Source: CAZQWJ01 sp964597265 (GTDB lineage: Bacteria; Patescibacteriota; 4484-211; JAGQKX01). Taken from it: a stretch of DNA of 64,000 nt. A program made the position numbers and the translations under genes. Shown here one piece after another: positions 25,901 to 35,295 of this stretch (within the stretch, counting starts at the first letter, position 1; each line of letters opens with the position of its first letter). The stretch is taken from positions 1 through 64,000 of the forward strand of contig CAZQWJ010000001.1 in NCBI GenBank assembly GCA_964597265.1, read 5' to 3'. The notes below the pieces were generated by a model, which worked only from the letters and a program-made list of their open reading frames with translations, had not been told where the DNA came from and searched no databases.

Positions 25901-27208
25901 ATCTCCGGCGGAATAGCTGGTGCAATCACATCTATAGCAGGTACAGGTGGAACTATCCTGATTCCTATACTAGGTGCCATCATCGCTGGTGCATTTGTAA
26001 TTTTTGCATTGGTCATATCGATCTTAGCTACTCTCTACGGCAGATATTTGATTATCTGGATTCTTACTATGGTAGCGCCAATTATTTTCGCTATATCAGT
26101 ATTACCTTGGGGAAGAAGTATGCGCAATATGTGGTGGAAAACCGTAATTCCGATTAGTTCCATCCAAACCATTGTGGCAGTACTGCTTTCTATCGGCATA
26201 TTGCTCTTAAGCAAAGGGGTTGAAGCTGATGGGTTACTCAATCAAGCCGGTGTCTTCTTGATTGGTGGTGCAACACTATTTATGGCAACCAAGGCTCCCC
26301 AATTTGCCGTACAACTACTGGGTGCTGGTGGTATGGCTGGTGCAGCACTTGGAGCTCTCACTGCTGTTGGTTCCAAGCTCGGCGGCGTGACTCAAGCTGT
26401 TGGGCAAAAGGTATCCCACCCTCTTACTGCGGAAGGGATCGCTGAGAGGCAAGACAGAAAAGCAACACTTCAAGGGCTTGGCTCTTCTGTTACCAATACA
26501 CGCGCGGGTAGGATTGCCAACTTCTTCACCGGTGGCACGCTAGAAAGGTCTGCATATGCCAAACATGAAGCACGGGCCAAAATCGAGAGAAGGCAAAAAG
26601 AAATACAGTCCAAAGAGAAAGCAGCATTCAGCACTTCTGTCGCCCGCAAGAAGACAGATGAATATAAAGGCAATATCCAACAAAGATTGCAACAGCAGTT
26701 CGCCACCGAGGTCCGGCCTGAGCTAGAAATTCAAAGAGATTTGGGGATTACTGACCCTCGCCTACAAAACATCAAAGCAGGTGTAAATAGTTTCTTTAAT
26801 AACTCCGAAACAAAAATTACAGTACTCAACGACGCTGGCGATCCAGTTGCAATGACAGTCCCTGAGATGAAAGCTGAACTTGTACAAAAGTTAGACATTA
26901 GTGATGCAGCCAAACCTCAACTACTAGCTGCTCTGAACAAGGCAAGTGACTTGGATAATATCGCCAAGACTCTGGCAGATAACGGCTTCAGGGATCCCGA
27001 GCTAGCAAAAAACATTAAGAGGGAACTAATAAGACGAGCACACGTAAGTGACAAAGCAAACGTATATGCCTCAGGAGCACTAGGCAGCAGAGAGTTCTCC
27101 CTAAGGGGGAGCAGGAATCGTGCAGCAGAACGACAAGCGGAAAACACCCAAGCGGCTGCTCCGCAACAAGGTGGAGGCGGTGGTGGTGCCACCAGAGGTC
27201 AATCGTAA
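22991..27208 (+). CDS. VirB6/TrbL-like T4SS channel protein with giant ectodomain
   Basis: A 1405-residue protein. After a signal peptide (about 1-38) comes an extracellular region of roughly 800 residues with beta-rich, Cys-containing domains (carboxypeptidase-regulatory/CnaB-like strands such as GLPIYVFAYDS). Six to eight membrane helices follow at about 868-1140 (FFIFILLIIGINQILG, LIIWILTMVAPIIFAISVLPWG and others). The charged C-terminal tail (1150-1405) ends in a Gly run. The LYGRYLIIWIL/APIIFA core matches VirB6/TrbL proteins that line the inner-membrane channel. The huge ectodomain is unusual and may reach a partner cell. Confidence 0.7.
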   Translation: MLSRLYTCFKSIVTAIAPISMGVIGLAIVQMTTPPVVFGQQTENNTAVFSGQVIPAFIGTAYDPSEAYQRLAGLPIYVFAYDSWTGGNFIINNFAVRTQIRLDGSFQAQGLPHGNHYGVYFPFRLEGGSVIRTDCTDPAASPCVGSVTGENVQFRMPQRGAVGNPDPDLIKDIFSYNMGDPGDIVVNTQISGETVRLGPSFLTSETRVDIANNTNTFPLVPTSSIKVTVKAHGHFLESGTFIDSSAYEIVAQRVVEVGGITNRLPVEAPLIKGRTTFPLQAAHDSDNPHNNDRVFQAYAPPGVYAITAWRADGATTYSSYAVGESVNSSLTGLAFLYVQGGDDWSLSLTRRHLMPLRVNQFTLWGRVHTSTGLVVNPTSPQININMRNINNSSVPPVTHSPKMRNESCDIPFWTFNYDGLFVGDTDCNDRDNSNLEDSDPVNQDPQHSYGLFALYESQSVNFTNIRTSIFEAYVDTTGYERNTVSTQQIFSKDGPQRIDLTVSPIDTSQGGILLEATPPISINTGRPSNPSGTQVFSIRPVDENIVIPASGKTYTADMLGQIKIPHADLVPRGRDFAPYDLKLLIKHPYSELFTDYGCEADSCALTYTGELLAPASITLAQKGFKEPEPYKFLGLIPADFLMPNPPTALANVSADHAHIEIAFTGADYYQSVVYLNNAGQVIDSLDESTVTGMSGNWTLNLQLPYVGPRTCSDGSVMAMEACRRDVDTMNTYTVVATADETVLSKTFRVQYNPGEDVAYATDPSWTFDFTNECDRLEADLKEQLEAEKQSKKRPVRGLDFATDILRNGLIDLEFSIQEIQDVHLPRLGCNASLSASRLAASGLQTLQSALIMEPLTVSIAVLNTWETIRGLANVFFIFILLIIGINQILGLDQKTWTANTMLPQLIVGIILANVSLLLVQFVLDVNNILTAWIFSVIFGVLQTSGISANAIAGVGLVGTSAATFSFLSSIISGGIAGAITSIAGTGGTILIPILGAIIAGAFVIFALVISILATLYGRYLIIWILTMVAPIIFAISVLPWGRSMRNMWWKTVIPISSIQTIVAVLLSIGILLLSKGVEADGLLNQAGVFLIGGATLFMATKAPQFAVQLLGAGGMAGAALGALTAVGSKLGGVTQAVGQKVSHPLTAEGIAERQDRKATLQGLGSSVTNTRAGRIANFFTGGTLERSAYAKHEARAKIERRQKEIQSKEKAAFSTSVARKKTDEYKGNIQQRLQQQFATEVRPELEIQRDLGITDPRLQNIKAGVNSFFNNSETKITVLNDAGDPVAMTVPEMKAELVQKLDISDAAKPQLLAALNKASDLDNIAKTLADNGFRDPELAKNIKRELIRRAHVSDKANVYASGALGSREFSLRGSRNRAAERQAENTQAAAPQQGGGGGGATRGQS

Positions 27209-27225
27209 GTATTCCACAGTACACT

Positions 27226-29388
27226 ATGCGTATGTTTGTTTCTCACTCCCCCAATAGAAAAAATCTCAACCTGCTGATCTTCATGCTTGTCATAGCGCTC
27301 ATGGTGCCACGAGCAAGCTATGCCAGTATATTTGATGGACTTGGTAGCGGCGGGAGCGGCATTTTTGGCGGCCTTGGTGAGCGAGTACAAACTATATTTG
27401 AAGGCCGCCGAGTGGATATAGGCGGTAGCACTGTACCGTTTATCCCAGACCCCCCTTCTCCACCGCAACCGGGTGATCCTCCGGCTCCAGGTGCAGGAGA
27501 GTTTGTTAAGGTATGGTTGGAATATGAATCATACTACCGAGGAACACAAGCACATGATATTGTGCAGGAGGATCCGCTAGAAAGCCTGCATAGAGAATAT
27601 ATTCAAGGTTCTGCCGAAGAACCAATGCACGGTTGTTGCGCATCCTGTGGAGAAGAAGTGCAAAACATTCAGCACTCTTTATGGGGCTGGTGTGGCGGAG
27701 AAGCTCAAACCCAAGGTATTCCAACTCCAGACGGAGCAGTCAGTTCGGTTCAAATATCTTCTCCAGGACCTAACGATAACACATTACCAGGTGCCGTCCC
27801 GAACAAATTTATTCGTAGAGATGGATATACATATGAGTGTGTGAAGACTGCCTGCTGGAGTGAAGAAATTCCCGGACCGACTCCCACTAGTTCCATAGAC
27901 CCAACCCCAACTCCTCAAGTTGTTTGGCACGAAGAACGCAGATACAACTATATGGAGTTTCAGACCATGATCTATCACAGTAACGACATCCTCCTCAGAG
28001 TTCATTATATGAATATCGGTGACGACGACATCCCGAAAGAACAAGTTAAAATTTATCGCTATGCGCGTGACGGCAAAGAATGGCCTCATAACCTTGATGC
28101 AATGGGCACTAACCCTCTTGCCGAATGTGCAGGTATTCCTTCATATGCAGGCTATGAAGTTGCGCCAATGACACATATGAATGCTCTTGATGCGCACGAA
28201 GAAAATATTTGTGGTCCACCCGGGGATGTTCTACCTCCTGGTGATTTGTCACAATCTACAGAACCACCAGCGGGTTCGTGCGATCAATTTTCTGATCGTT
28301 CTAGAAGAAACTCGATCCCTTCTGTTTCTCAAACATTCTCTCTGCTAGGTGGCAACACACCGCGAGACTTTAATTTTGTATGCGATCCCAACGATGGCGA
28401 GGAAGGAGAACGTTGTGGAAACAGGAGGCTCGTTCTTGAAGAGCGAGAACTAACCACCGAGGAATATTGTCGTCTGTTCTTTGAATTTAGAGATGTTACT
28501 AAAATCGGAGGGTGTGGGTATAACGCTTCATCCAACAACAGCATCCTGGGGCCCATAACCTACGAGGTTCGATATGGCGAAAATCAATCATCACGCTCTG
28601 TCGCAACGCTCTCAATTCCCATCGGCAACCCTGTTGATGACGAAGCTCGTCCTTTTGGGTGGCCTGCCACTGGACGTATCGCTGAAAACTGGGGCAACAC
28701 CGGCCAAGCACAAGCTCTCGCAAGTTACCGTAGCCTCGCAGACGGAAGATCCGAGTATGACGAATACCTGTTTTGTCCCGGCCAGGGCCAAACATATCCT
28801 CTCGATGGCCGCGCTCGTGCCGGAGACCAACTCCATCCTGGTATTGATATTGTTCCTGCATTTTCCTCAGCCAAACCACCCTTCGTATATACGACTCATG
28901 CTGGATGGGTGACATTTGCTGGAATAGATCCAAACTTTCCTGATAAAGGTCTCACTGTGCAGGTAGAAACCGACGTGAACCGTGACTGGATTCCTGACGT
29001 GGTCACACGTTACACACACTTACAGCCCGGATCTTTGACATTTGACGGGCAATATGGCTTAGACTCATCTTACTTTGCCAATCCGTATGCACCGACAGAT
29101 GGCCTGCCACATACGTTTGGTACTACTTTGTATGTTGCACGTAACACCCTCATTGGCTTAATGGGGGACACTGGATCTGATGGCGTCAGACAACTTCAAT
29201 ACGAGATACCATATACCAACCCTGAGCATGGTACGCCTCCCGCAAACGGAAACATCGGATCTGAGCGATGTTCAGATGATCCATACATGAGTAGCTGTGT
29301 GGTTGGAGATCAAAGTGAATCACAATTTTTCTATCGGTTACGATTTGAGCCGAATCTCGTTTTTGGCCCAACATACGTAAACCCGTAG
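27226..29388 (+). CDS. secreted protein with M23-like domain lacking the HxH zinc ligands
   Basis: A 720-residue exported protein (signal peptide about 1-36) with Pro-rich linkers and many Cys. Its C-terminal 200 residues align with M23 (LytM) endopeptidases: HPGID supplies the HxxxD ligands and YTHL the third His. Where active enzymes have HxH this one reads QLQ (RQLQYEI). The domain therefore probably binds, rather than cuts, peptidoglycan. ATG 27226 is used, but a TACACT box directly before it would fit a start at the in-frame ATG 27232. It lies between the VirB6-like and VirB1-like genes. Confidence 0.75.
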   Translation: MRMFVSHSPNRKNLNLLIFMLVIALMVPRASYASIFDGLGSGGSGIFGGLGERVQTIFEGRRVDIGGSTVPFIPDPPSPPQPGDPPAPGAGEFVKVWLEYESYYRGTQAHDIVQEDPLESLHREYIQGSAEEPMHGCCASCGEEVQNIQHSLWGWCGGEAQTQGIPTPDGAVSSVQISSPGPNDNTLPGAVPNKFIRRDGYTYECVKTACWSEEIPGPTPTSSIDPTPTPQVVWHEERRYNYMEFQTMIYHSNDILLRVHYMNIGDDDIPKEQVKIYRYARDGKEWPHNLDAMGTNPLAECAGIPSYAGYEVAPMTHMNALDAHEENICGPPGDVLPPGDLSQSTEPPAGSCDQFSDRSRRNSIPSVSQTFSLLGGNTPRDFNFVCDPNDGEEGERCGNRRLVLEERELTTEEYCRLFFEFRDVTKIGGCGYNASSNNSILGPITYEVRYGENQSSRSVATLSIPIGNPVDDEARPFGWPATGRIAENWGNTGQAQALASYRSLADGRSEYDEYLFCPGQGQTYPLDGRARAGDQLHPGIDIVPAFSSAKPPFVYTTHAGWVTFAGIDPNFPDKGLTVQVETDVNRDWIPDVVTRYTHLQPGSLTFDGQYGLDSSYFANPYAPTDGLPHTFGTTLYVARNTLIGLMGDTGSDGVRQLQYEIPYTNPEHGTPPANGNIGSERCSDDPYMSSCVVGDQSESQFFYRLRFEPNLVFGPTYVNP

Positions 29389-29395
29389 CGACATT

Positions 29396-30409
29396 ATGGA
29401 CATTCACTCGCTCAAAGAGCGACTACGATACAATAAAAAACGCCTCGCTTTGTTGACACTAGGTATGGTATTGATAGTATCGATACTACTGGTAGTGAGC
29501 CGGCTGGATACACTATTGGTTACACCCATACCTCCGTCCCCTTCGCAGCGTGCTGACGTCACATCTGCACAACACCTAAAATTTGCAAATCCAGAGGATA
29601 CCGCTTATCCTTCGTCGTATTCTTTTGAAGATCCTATTATTGTTCCTGATACTATACGGGTTTACCGAATTCTGCCTGGGCCGGATGAACTATTTTCGAA
29701 TGCAAATCTTCCTGCAATGGCTAAAGCGTTTGGTTTTAATGTAGATGCACAGGTTACCTCTATTACACAAGGGTACATGTATTATCAGGAAGGAAATGAA
29801 CTTGCTATTATACCTACAAAAGGTTCTATTCGTTTCTCGTCTGACCTTACAACCTTGCCTCCTTTTAATATCCAGGATGCGGGAGCACAACCACATGTTA
29901 TAGACAGCGTGCGCTTGGTGCTTAGTAGAGCTAGACTTGATAATCCACTCATTAATTGGCAGGGCGCTGAGGTCAAAATGTATGAGCTGCGAAACAACAG
30001 CTTAGAGGAAGTATTTAGCCTTGGAGAGAAAACATTTTATCACGTTACTTTGCCACTTCGGCTAAACAATTTGCCCTTACTCAGTACGGAAAAACAATAT
30101 GTCCGTGTAGCTCCAAACGGAAACGTCCTTGGTGCATTTATCTGGTATCCAAATTTGGATATTTCTGGCGTAGAAGAATGGAAAATCATTGACTACTTGA
30201 GTGCAGTAGGGCGAGTCAGGAGTAATCAAGGTTTGTTTTGGGAATCAGATACTCGAGCGCTACATGAGCAGATTACATTTACGCAAACGGGATTAACATA
30301 TTTTTTGCCAAATGATTTTTTTAGCAACCCGACTGGTGAATTTCACATTTTGCCTGCGTATATGTTTACCAACAATGTAGACTCAGTAATCGTTTCTGCG
30401 TTGCCATAA
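29396..30409 (+). CDS. single-pass membrane protein of the secretion locus
   Basis: A 337-residue protein with one N-terminal membrane helix (about 18-38) and an extracytoplasmic domain of about 290 residues. No family is recognised. It has mixed alpha/beta composition and an YRVLPG-like segment near residue 90. It lies 7 bases after the M23-like gene and 5 bases before the large hydrolase gene, so it is surely part of the same operon. A VirB8-like or adaptor role is possible by position only. Confidence 0.6.
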   Translation: MDIHSLKERLRYNKKRLALLTLGMVLIVSILLVVSRLDTLLVTPIPPSPSQRADVTSAQHLKFANPEDTAYPSSYSFEDPIIVPDTIRVYRILPGPDELFSNANLPAMAKAFGFNVDAQVTSITQGYMYYQEGNELAIIPTKGSIRFSSDLTTLPPFNIQDAGAQPHVIDSVRLVLSRARLDNPLINWQGAEVKMYELRNNSLEEVFSLGEKTFYHVTLPLRLNNLPLLSTEKQYVRVAPNGNVLGAFIWYPNLDISGVEEWKIIDYLSAVGRVRSNQGLFWESDTRALHEQITFTQTGLTYFLPNDFFSNPTGEFHILPAYMFTNNVDSVIVSALP

Positions 30410-30414
30410 TAACT

Positions 30415-33400
30415 ATGCAAGTTACAAAAAACGGACAATTCATCATCACAGTTGCCTGCATCATCGCTGTTATAATGTTGTCACGAAACGAGTTGGCCAT
30501 AGCACCAACTCCCATTGCACATGCACAGCAAGTCCCCGACGTGGCATGTATCGGAAACTCTGTCTGTCAATATCTAGACGGTGTCATGGGGGATTCAAGA
30601 ATAAGTTCTCTGCAACACCTCAAGTTTCTCTCGCCTGTATTCAATATGACTTCTCCATACTTTGTTGATATTGTTAATACAATCTCTCAATGCTCAAATT
30701 ATTGGGAACAGCTCGATGGTATAGCAGGAAACGCATACAACTTTCTCAATGGACCATATATCCCAGACTGGGTTAACACTGCCCGAAATATACCTGCAAT
30801 AGGTAGCAAACCAATAGTTCTTACAGAGATCGGTTGGTATGAGCTTCTTCAGGGGAGTGATCGAGCCACCGCCCTTAATAATCTTACAAACTCAATTAAC
30901 TGGCTCAAAAATCCATCTAATGGTGTAATCGGGTCAATGTTGTTTAATGTGTTTAACAACAATCCAGGATGGAGCGACTACTCAATGAGTGATACGGAGA
31001 TTAACACTATCTGCAGCGGGTCATGCGATAACATTGGCGCTAATTCCGCAGTGTATTATTCATCAAGCGACGCAAGTTTTTATGACCCTGCAGGATCCCA
31101 CAACATGGGCTGGACCATAGAAATAGCTAACAACGATACCAACCCTCAATTACCTTCTGTAATGCCGGGTATCAACAGTGCTCATTCGCGAAACATAACT
31201 CCGGTGATCCGTATTGGAGTTATGGATAGCAGTGGCGGTTTTGACACTCCAGCCCAGTACGTTAATTTCTTAGTAACACTCAATGATCTCATCGCCCAAA
31301 ATCATCAGAAAGACGTATATGTCATTGTGGGCCCCAACGAGCCGGAAACAGAGTGTTGGGCATCACAACAGTGTTTTAATGGCTGTAGCGCAGGAGGAGG
31401 AGAGCAACAAGCAAGTTGCGCTCTCGATGATTGGCCTGCCGTCGGACCAAACGTCAGTGCCCAAAACCTGGTATGTGCGTGCTCGGGTAGCACCTGCGCG
31501 CCATGGCAACCTCAAACATTTAATAGACCCACCAATCAAGATACGGGACAGGCAGACGGTACAGGACAAGGTTTCTATCAGTTGTTTGACTATGATGTCA
31601 GCCTTTTGTTGGAAATCCCGCCTGTCTTGCCCTATGTTTCCGTAGGGACACCCCCGGGAGGAGGGCCAGGTATTCCGCCTCCTGGTGGTGGCGGCGGTGG
31701 GACGTGTAATCCCTTTAACTGCTTTGCACCGTATGTCGTAGATTTTGCAACGTCTCTGGAGTGTGCAGCAAATTCGTTGCGGGTAGAAGAACCTACATGG
31801 TATTGGTTTGATCGATACGGTCCATATTGTGATAACGAAACACGCTCACTTCCTTTCGGATACAATTTCTGGGTAAACTTTTATGATAAATACGCACCTG
31901 TCGGAGCGGCCCAGCGCACCTGTTGTAATTCTTCACGAAACTGCAGTGAGAGTCCTCCGGGAAATCCTCCACGTCCTCAGGATGTTGGCATGGCTTGCCC
32001 GGCACAAAGTGATCCCTTGCGTCAACCAGGAGCTGAAGAATTTGACTACTACCGAGGGGCACTTGATACATGCGGACTCACACTTGCCCAGCAAAGGTGG
32101 ACCACACAAAACACACTTGGATTGAGCATACCGGAGCTTGCCGATCACATGTACAGCCTGAACATGACGTACCTCGGTTTGTCATTTAATAACGTTCCAC
32201 GTGCTGATGTAGAGGCGGTTCTTACCAAAGCACAAGAAAATAATATCAACCCATGGCTCTTGATGGGAATGTGGGCAACCGAAAGTGCATGGAGTCAAAC
32301 ACAGTCGTGCCAAGGCGGAGGCGGATCTGTAAATGGATGTCTCTCTTGCCCAGTCGGGTTCAACAATCCTGGCTGGGACCATTGCAAGGTAGTAACTGAC
32401 CCTCTGTACAGTGGCGGTACTCACTTTGGTCAAGATTTCCTCGGACCACAAGGCTCGCCCGTATATGCAACAACTGGCGGAATAGTGGAAACTGCTGGAT
32501 ATATAGCCGGTCAAGGTGTAGGGTATATGATTAGAATTGCCGGAAACGATGGAAACGCTCATGTTTATTTCCACTTAAACCTGAATGTTAATGATTACGT
32601 TATCGCAGGCGATACTGTTACTGCAGGTCAACAGATTGCAGAAATTGGCCCTGTGTGTCTACCCTCAGCTGTTCCTGGTTGTGACCCAAAACCTACGTCT
32701 ACGTGTGCCTCAGGGTGCGGTAACGGATTAACTAATGCTACCCACTTACACTACGAAATATATCCACCACCAAACCTCAGTAAACCCGCAAATTGTAGCC
32801 TGGAACCAGATCCCATAGACCTTCTCCCGCCTTCATGTGGAGGTACATGTACGGGTACTGGTGGTGGAACACCAGGCGGTCCAGGAGAAGGAGGAAGCCC
32901 ACCACCTCCTGGAACATATGGAACGGGAGTGGGATGCAGCACCACCGGCTACCATCCAACTGGTGGAAGCGCAACGAACCGGTTCCACTGGGATGGGCAT
33001 CGGCCGGTTGATTTGTTTGCCGTAGACGGGGCACCAGCATATGCTCCCTATGATGGCGTGTCGTATCCCGTGGATGATCTGACCGGAGGATATACCATAG
33101 AATTTGTTCCTTCCGACCGATGCCAACCAGCTATGTATTATGCGCATAATAGAAACTCGAACCGGGTTAGTGGCAACGTCACGAGAGGGCAACAAGTAGG
33201 TTTTGTCAGTAATTCTGGCTCGGCTTGTCAGCCATGTACCTCCCAAAACTGTACAACAGGTGAACCTGGCTGCAGTCAACCTGGCCGCTGTCGTCCCGGT
33301 GACACCAACTGCAACCTGTGCAATGGATCAAACGGTGGCAGATGTTACTGCAATGCCTCTGCAAATGGACAATGCTCTGGGCCTCCACATATTCATCTTG

Positions 33401-33585
33401 CTGCTAGTACCAATGGTAGCTTTACTACGCCGGGACCGAACATCTGCGCTGTGCAGCTCTTATCTGACTGGGGAGCTAACGTCACACAAGGACCAGAAAT
33501 AATGTGTTGCAATCCGGATCTCCCTAATTTAAGTGGCTGCCAGCCAGCCCTGAATCAATCGACATGGACACCACCAATTCTTTAA
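30415..33585 (+). CDS. giant secreted multi-domain cell-wall hydrolase (VirB1-like role)
   Basis: A 1056-residue exported protein (signal peptide about 1-38). Residues about 50-215 resemble the second half of a clan GH-A glycosidase barrel (nucleophile-type TEIGW near 138). Residues about 255-320 resemble the first half (acid/base-type NEPE near 307), so the order is swapped. After a Pro/Gly linker (about 410-430) comes a lytic-transglycosylase-like segment (NPWLLMGMWATES, about 610-625, catalytic-type Glu). Two M23 endopeptidase domains follow, both with full ligand sets: HFGQD with HLH (about 667-777) and HRPVD with HIH (about 858-992). It would open peptidoglycan along the secretion path or in a target cell. 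Confidence 0.75.
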   Translation: MQVTKNGQFIITVACIIAVIMLSRNELAIAPTPIAHAQQVPDVACIGNSVCQYLDGVMGDSRISSLQHLKFLSPVFNMTSPYFVDIVNTISQCSNYWEQLDGIAGNAYNFLNGPYIPDWVNTARNIPAIGSKPIVLTEIGWYELLQGSDRATALNNLTNSINWLKNPSNGVIGSMLFNVFNNNPGWSDYSMSDTEINTICSGSCDNIGANSAVYYSSSDASFYDPAGSHNMGWTIEIANNDTNPQLPSVMPGINSAHSRNITPVIRIGVMDSSGGFDTPAQYVNFLVTLNDLIAQNHQKDVYVIVGPNEPETECWASQQCFNGCSAGGGEQQASCALDDWPAVGPNVSAQNLVCACSGSTCAPWQPQTFNRPTNQDTGQADGTGQGFYQLFDYDVSLLLEIPPVLPYVSVGTPPGGGPGIPPPGGGGGGTCNPFNCFAPYVVDFATSLECAANSLRVEEPTWYWFDRYGPYCDNETRSLPFGYNFWVNFYDKYAPVGAAQRTCCNSSRNCSESPPGNPPRPQDVGMACPAQSDPLRQPGAEEFDYYRGALDTCGLTLAQQRWTTQNTLGLSIPELADHMYSLNMTYLGLSFNNVPRADVEAVLTKAQENNINPWLLMGMWATESAWSQTQSCQGGGGSVNGCLSCPVGFNNPGWDHCKVVTDPLYSGGTHFGQDFLGPQGSPVYATTGGIVETAGYIAGQGVGYMIRIAGNDGNAHVYFHLNLNVNDYVIAGDTVTAGQQIAEIGPVCLPSAVPGCDPKPTSTCASGCGNGLTNATHLHYEIYPPPNLSKPANCSLEPDPIDLLPPSCGGTCTGTGGGTPGGPGEGGSPPPPGTYGTGVGCSTTGYHPTGGSATNRFHWDGHRPVDLFAVDGAPAYAPYDGVSYPVDDLTGGYTIEFVPSDRCQPAMYYAHNRNSNRVSGNVTRGQQVGFVSNSGSACQPCTSQNCTTGEPGCSQPGRCRPGDTNCNLCNGSNGGRCYCNASANGQCSGPPHIHLAASTNGSFTTPGPNICAVQLLSDWGANVTQGPEIMCCNPDLPNLSGCQPALNQSTWTPPIL

Positions 33586-34679
33586 AGATAACAAAAAACA
33601 ATTTTCTACTCTTTCTGGGAGCACTTCTTATTCCAATAATCTTGGCGGTAGTATATATATCTTTCTCCTCGCTAAACGATCGTAGTTTCAAAAACATTGA
33701 TACGAGTGATGGACCAGCTATAGTGCAAGCACAAAAGTTTACGACTGGTGCCGTAGAATATCCTCAAGTGTTTTTTAACCCTCAAAACAGTGCTTCATTA
33801 CTCGTATACATCAATTCCCTGGAGCATCATATCGAGGTCAATGATGGTTTCAGAACAGGGAAAATTCGTCCTGAAGGGTTTTATTGGGTAAACGAAATAT
33901 CATGGGGACCTCATAATCTGGCTATCATAAGTACTGGACAGGTAGAAGCAGACAAGTCTGACTATCTTGTCAATTCCGCAGCACTTGGAAGCAGCAGGCC
34001 ATTCAATTACGAAAAACTTCCCTTTTTCGGAGAGAACTACACATGGTCCCACGACGGAAAACGAGTGGCGTTCTTTGGAAACATAGACTATGGCAAAGGA
34101 ACAGCACACATTCTGATATATACGTTTGCAACGCAACAACAAGAACAAATCGAAGATATTATAATTCAAGGCCCTACCGAATTGTTATGGCTACAGGATA
34201 ATAGCTTTATTGTGTATGAACTGCCTGATGGGCGTGACTTGGAGGATCCGACAATTATCACGTTATTCCGAGTTTCTCAAAACAGTGAAGGTGCTTGGGT
34301 GAAAGAGCCATATGCTGGAACATATGCCCCTCCCAAAATCAGTCATGACAGAACAACAATTGCATATCCAGCAGTTACTTCTTATGTTATTCACAACATG
34401 GTCAACGATATACGATACGAGGTGCTTGATCTCGATTTGGTTGCACCTCATTTTGTTTATGACTTTGTCGATAATAGCACCATTAGTTTTGTGTATCAGA
34501 GCGACAATTCCTTTTACCTGCTGCTGTATGATTTTACAAAACATCAAGGCACCAGTTTCAAACTGGACTTTCTATCTGCACCACAGCTGAAAATCCAAAC
34601 GATTACTGTTCAGGATGATAAAAAGATATTGCTTCGTTTTAGTAATGACGAACTCTACGCCATCACGCCACCTCTTTAG
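33564..34679 (+). CDS. membrane-anchored beta-propeller-like protein
   Basis: A 371-residue protein with one N-terminal membrane helix (about 10-30) and an extracytoplasmic domain of repeated four-strand units (SWSPHNLAIIS, TWSHDGKRVAFFG, LLWLQDNSFIVYE), as in TolB/WD-type propellers. It overlaps the hydrolase gene by 22 bases, which implies coupled translation. It closes the first half of the secretion operon. A protein-interaction role is likely; the partner is unknown. Confidence 0.65.
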   Translation: MDTTNSLKITKNNFLLFLGALLIPIILAVVYISFSSLNDRSFKNIDTSDGPAIVQAQKFTTGAVEYPQVFFNPQNSASLLVYINSLEHHIEVNDGFRTGKIRPEGFYWVNEISWGPHNLAIISTGQVEADKSDYLVNSAALGSSRPFNYEKLPFFGENYTWSHDGKRVAFFGNIDYGKGTAHILIYTFATQQQEQIEDIIIQGPTELLWLQDNSFIVYELPDGRDLEDPTIITLFRVSQNSEGAWVKEPYAGTYAPPKISHDRTTIAYPAVTSYVIHNMVNDIRYEVLDLDLVAPHFVYDFVDNSTISFVYQSDNSFYLLLYDFTKHQGTSFKLDFLSAPQLKIQTITVQDDKKILLRFSNDELYAITPPL

Positions 34680-34710
34680 ACAGATACTGTGTTTCTATCG
34701 ACAGATCTTC

Positions 34711-34739
34711 TTTCCTTAGCAGCATTCATAATCTATACT
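34711..34739 (+). promoter_or_regulatory. candidate promoter of the prgI-virB4 operon
   Basis: TTTCCT (34711-34716), a 17-base spacer and TATACT (34734-34739), giving a leader of about 13 bases before the PrgI start. A second box, GATAAT, lies 9 bases before the ATG. Confidence 0.5.
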
Positions 34740-34758
34740 TATAGATAATCGAGTTCAT

Positions 34759-35295
34759 ATGCCTTTTACGCATAAGATTCCGCAAAATGTAACACAGTAC
34801 GAAAGCCGTATCGTTGGCAACTTTACCTCTCGCCAATTTATTTATTTGGCAGCTGGAGGCATTATTATTATGCTCTTTTTCATGCTGCCGTTTCCGCCTC
34901 TCGTTGGAATCATCGTAGCATTGGTGGTCCTACCTGTAACGCTCCTGTTGGCACTCATTAGTTTTGATGGTCGAAGAAGTGATATTTGGATCATCAATTT
35001 TGTGAATGCTGTTGCCGAACCCACGCAACGGATATGGGAAAAGGACGAAGTGCCACCACAAGTGCTTTTACCATCGTATGTTGTCCCTCACCACACAACG
35101 GAAAAAAGGCAAAAAACTGGTACCGATTTGGAGGAGTTTTTGGGTTTTTGGCGTGCCAATGAAGCAAAAAGCGACTATTCTTCAGAGGAACAGGCATTTC
35201 TTAACCGCATAGCCATGATGAGTCGATATTATGAAAGTGCTACCCAGGAACAATCGTCTCTGACAACAGAGCACAGCGACCAAACCGAACCATGA
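34759..35295 (+). CDS. PrgI family T4SS protein (VirB3-like)
   Basis: A 178-residue protein with the PrgI start (PQNVTQYESRIVGNFTSRQF), two closely spaced membrane helices (about 28-70), and a conserved FDGRRSDIWIINF segment. PrgI proteins are the VirB3 equivalents of Gram-positive type IV secretion systems and dock the VirB4 ATPase at the membrane. It heads a four-gene run ending in VirB4, each gene overlapping or nearly touching the next (ATGA with 35292). Confidence 0.85.
   Translation: MPFTHKIPQNVTQYESRIVGNFTSRQFIYLAAGGIIIMLFFMLPFPPLVGIIVALVVLPVTLLLALISFDGRRSDIWIINFVNAVAEPTQRIWEKDEVPPQVLLPSYVVPHHTTEKRQKTGTDLEEFLGFWRANEAKSDYSSEEQAFLNRIAMMSRYYESATQEQSSLTTEHSDQTEP

Noticed and set aside
32833..33279. 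A 148-codon open frame antisense to the second M23 domain
   Set aside because: It lies wholly opposite a well-supported gene with catalytic motifs, and has an atypical Trp/Ser/Thr-rich composition.
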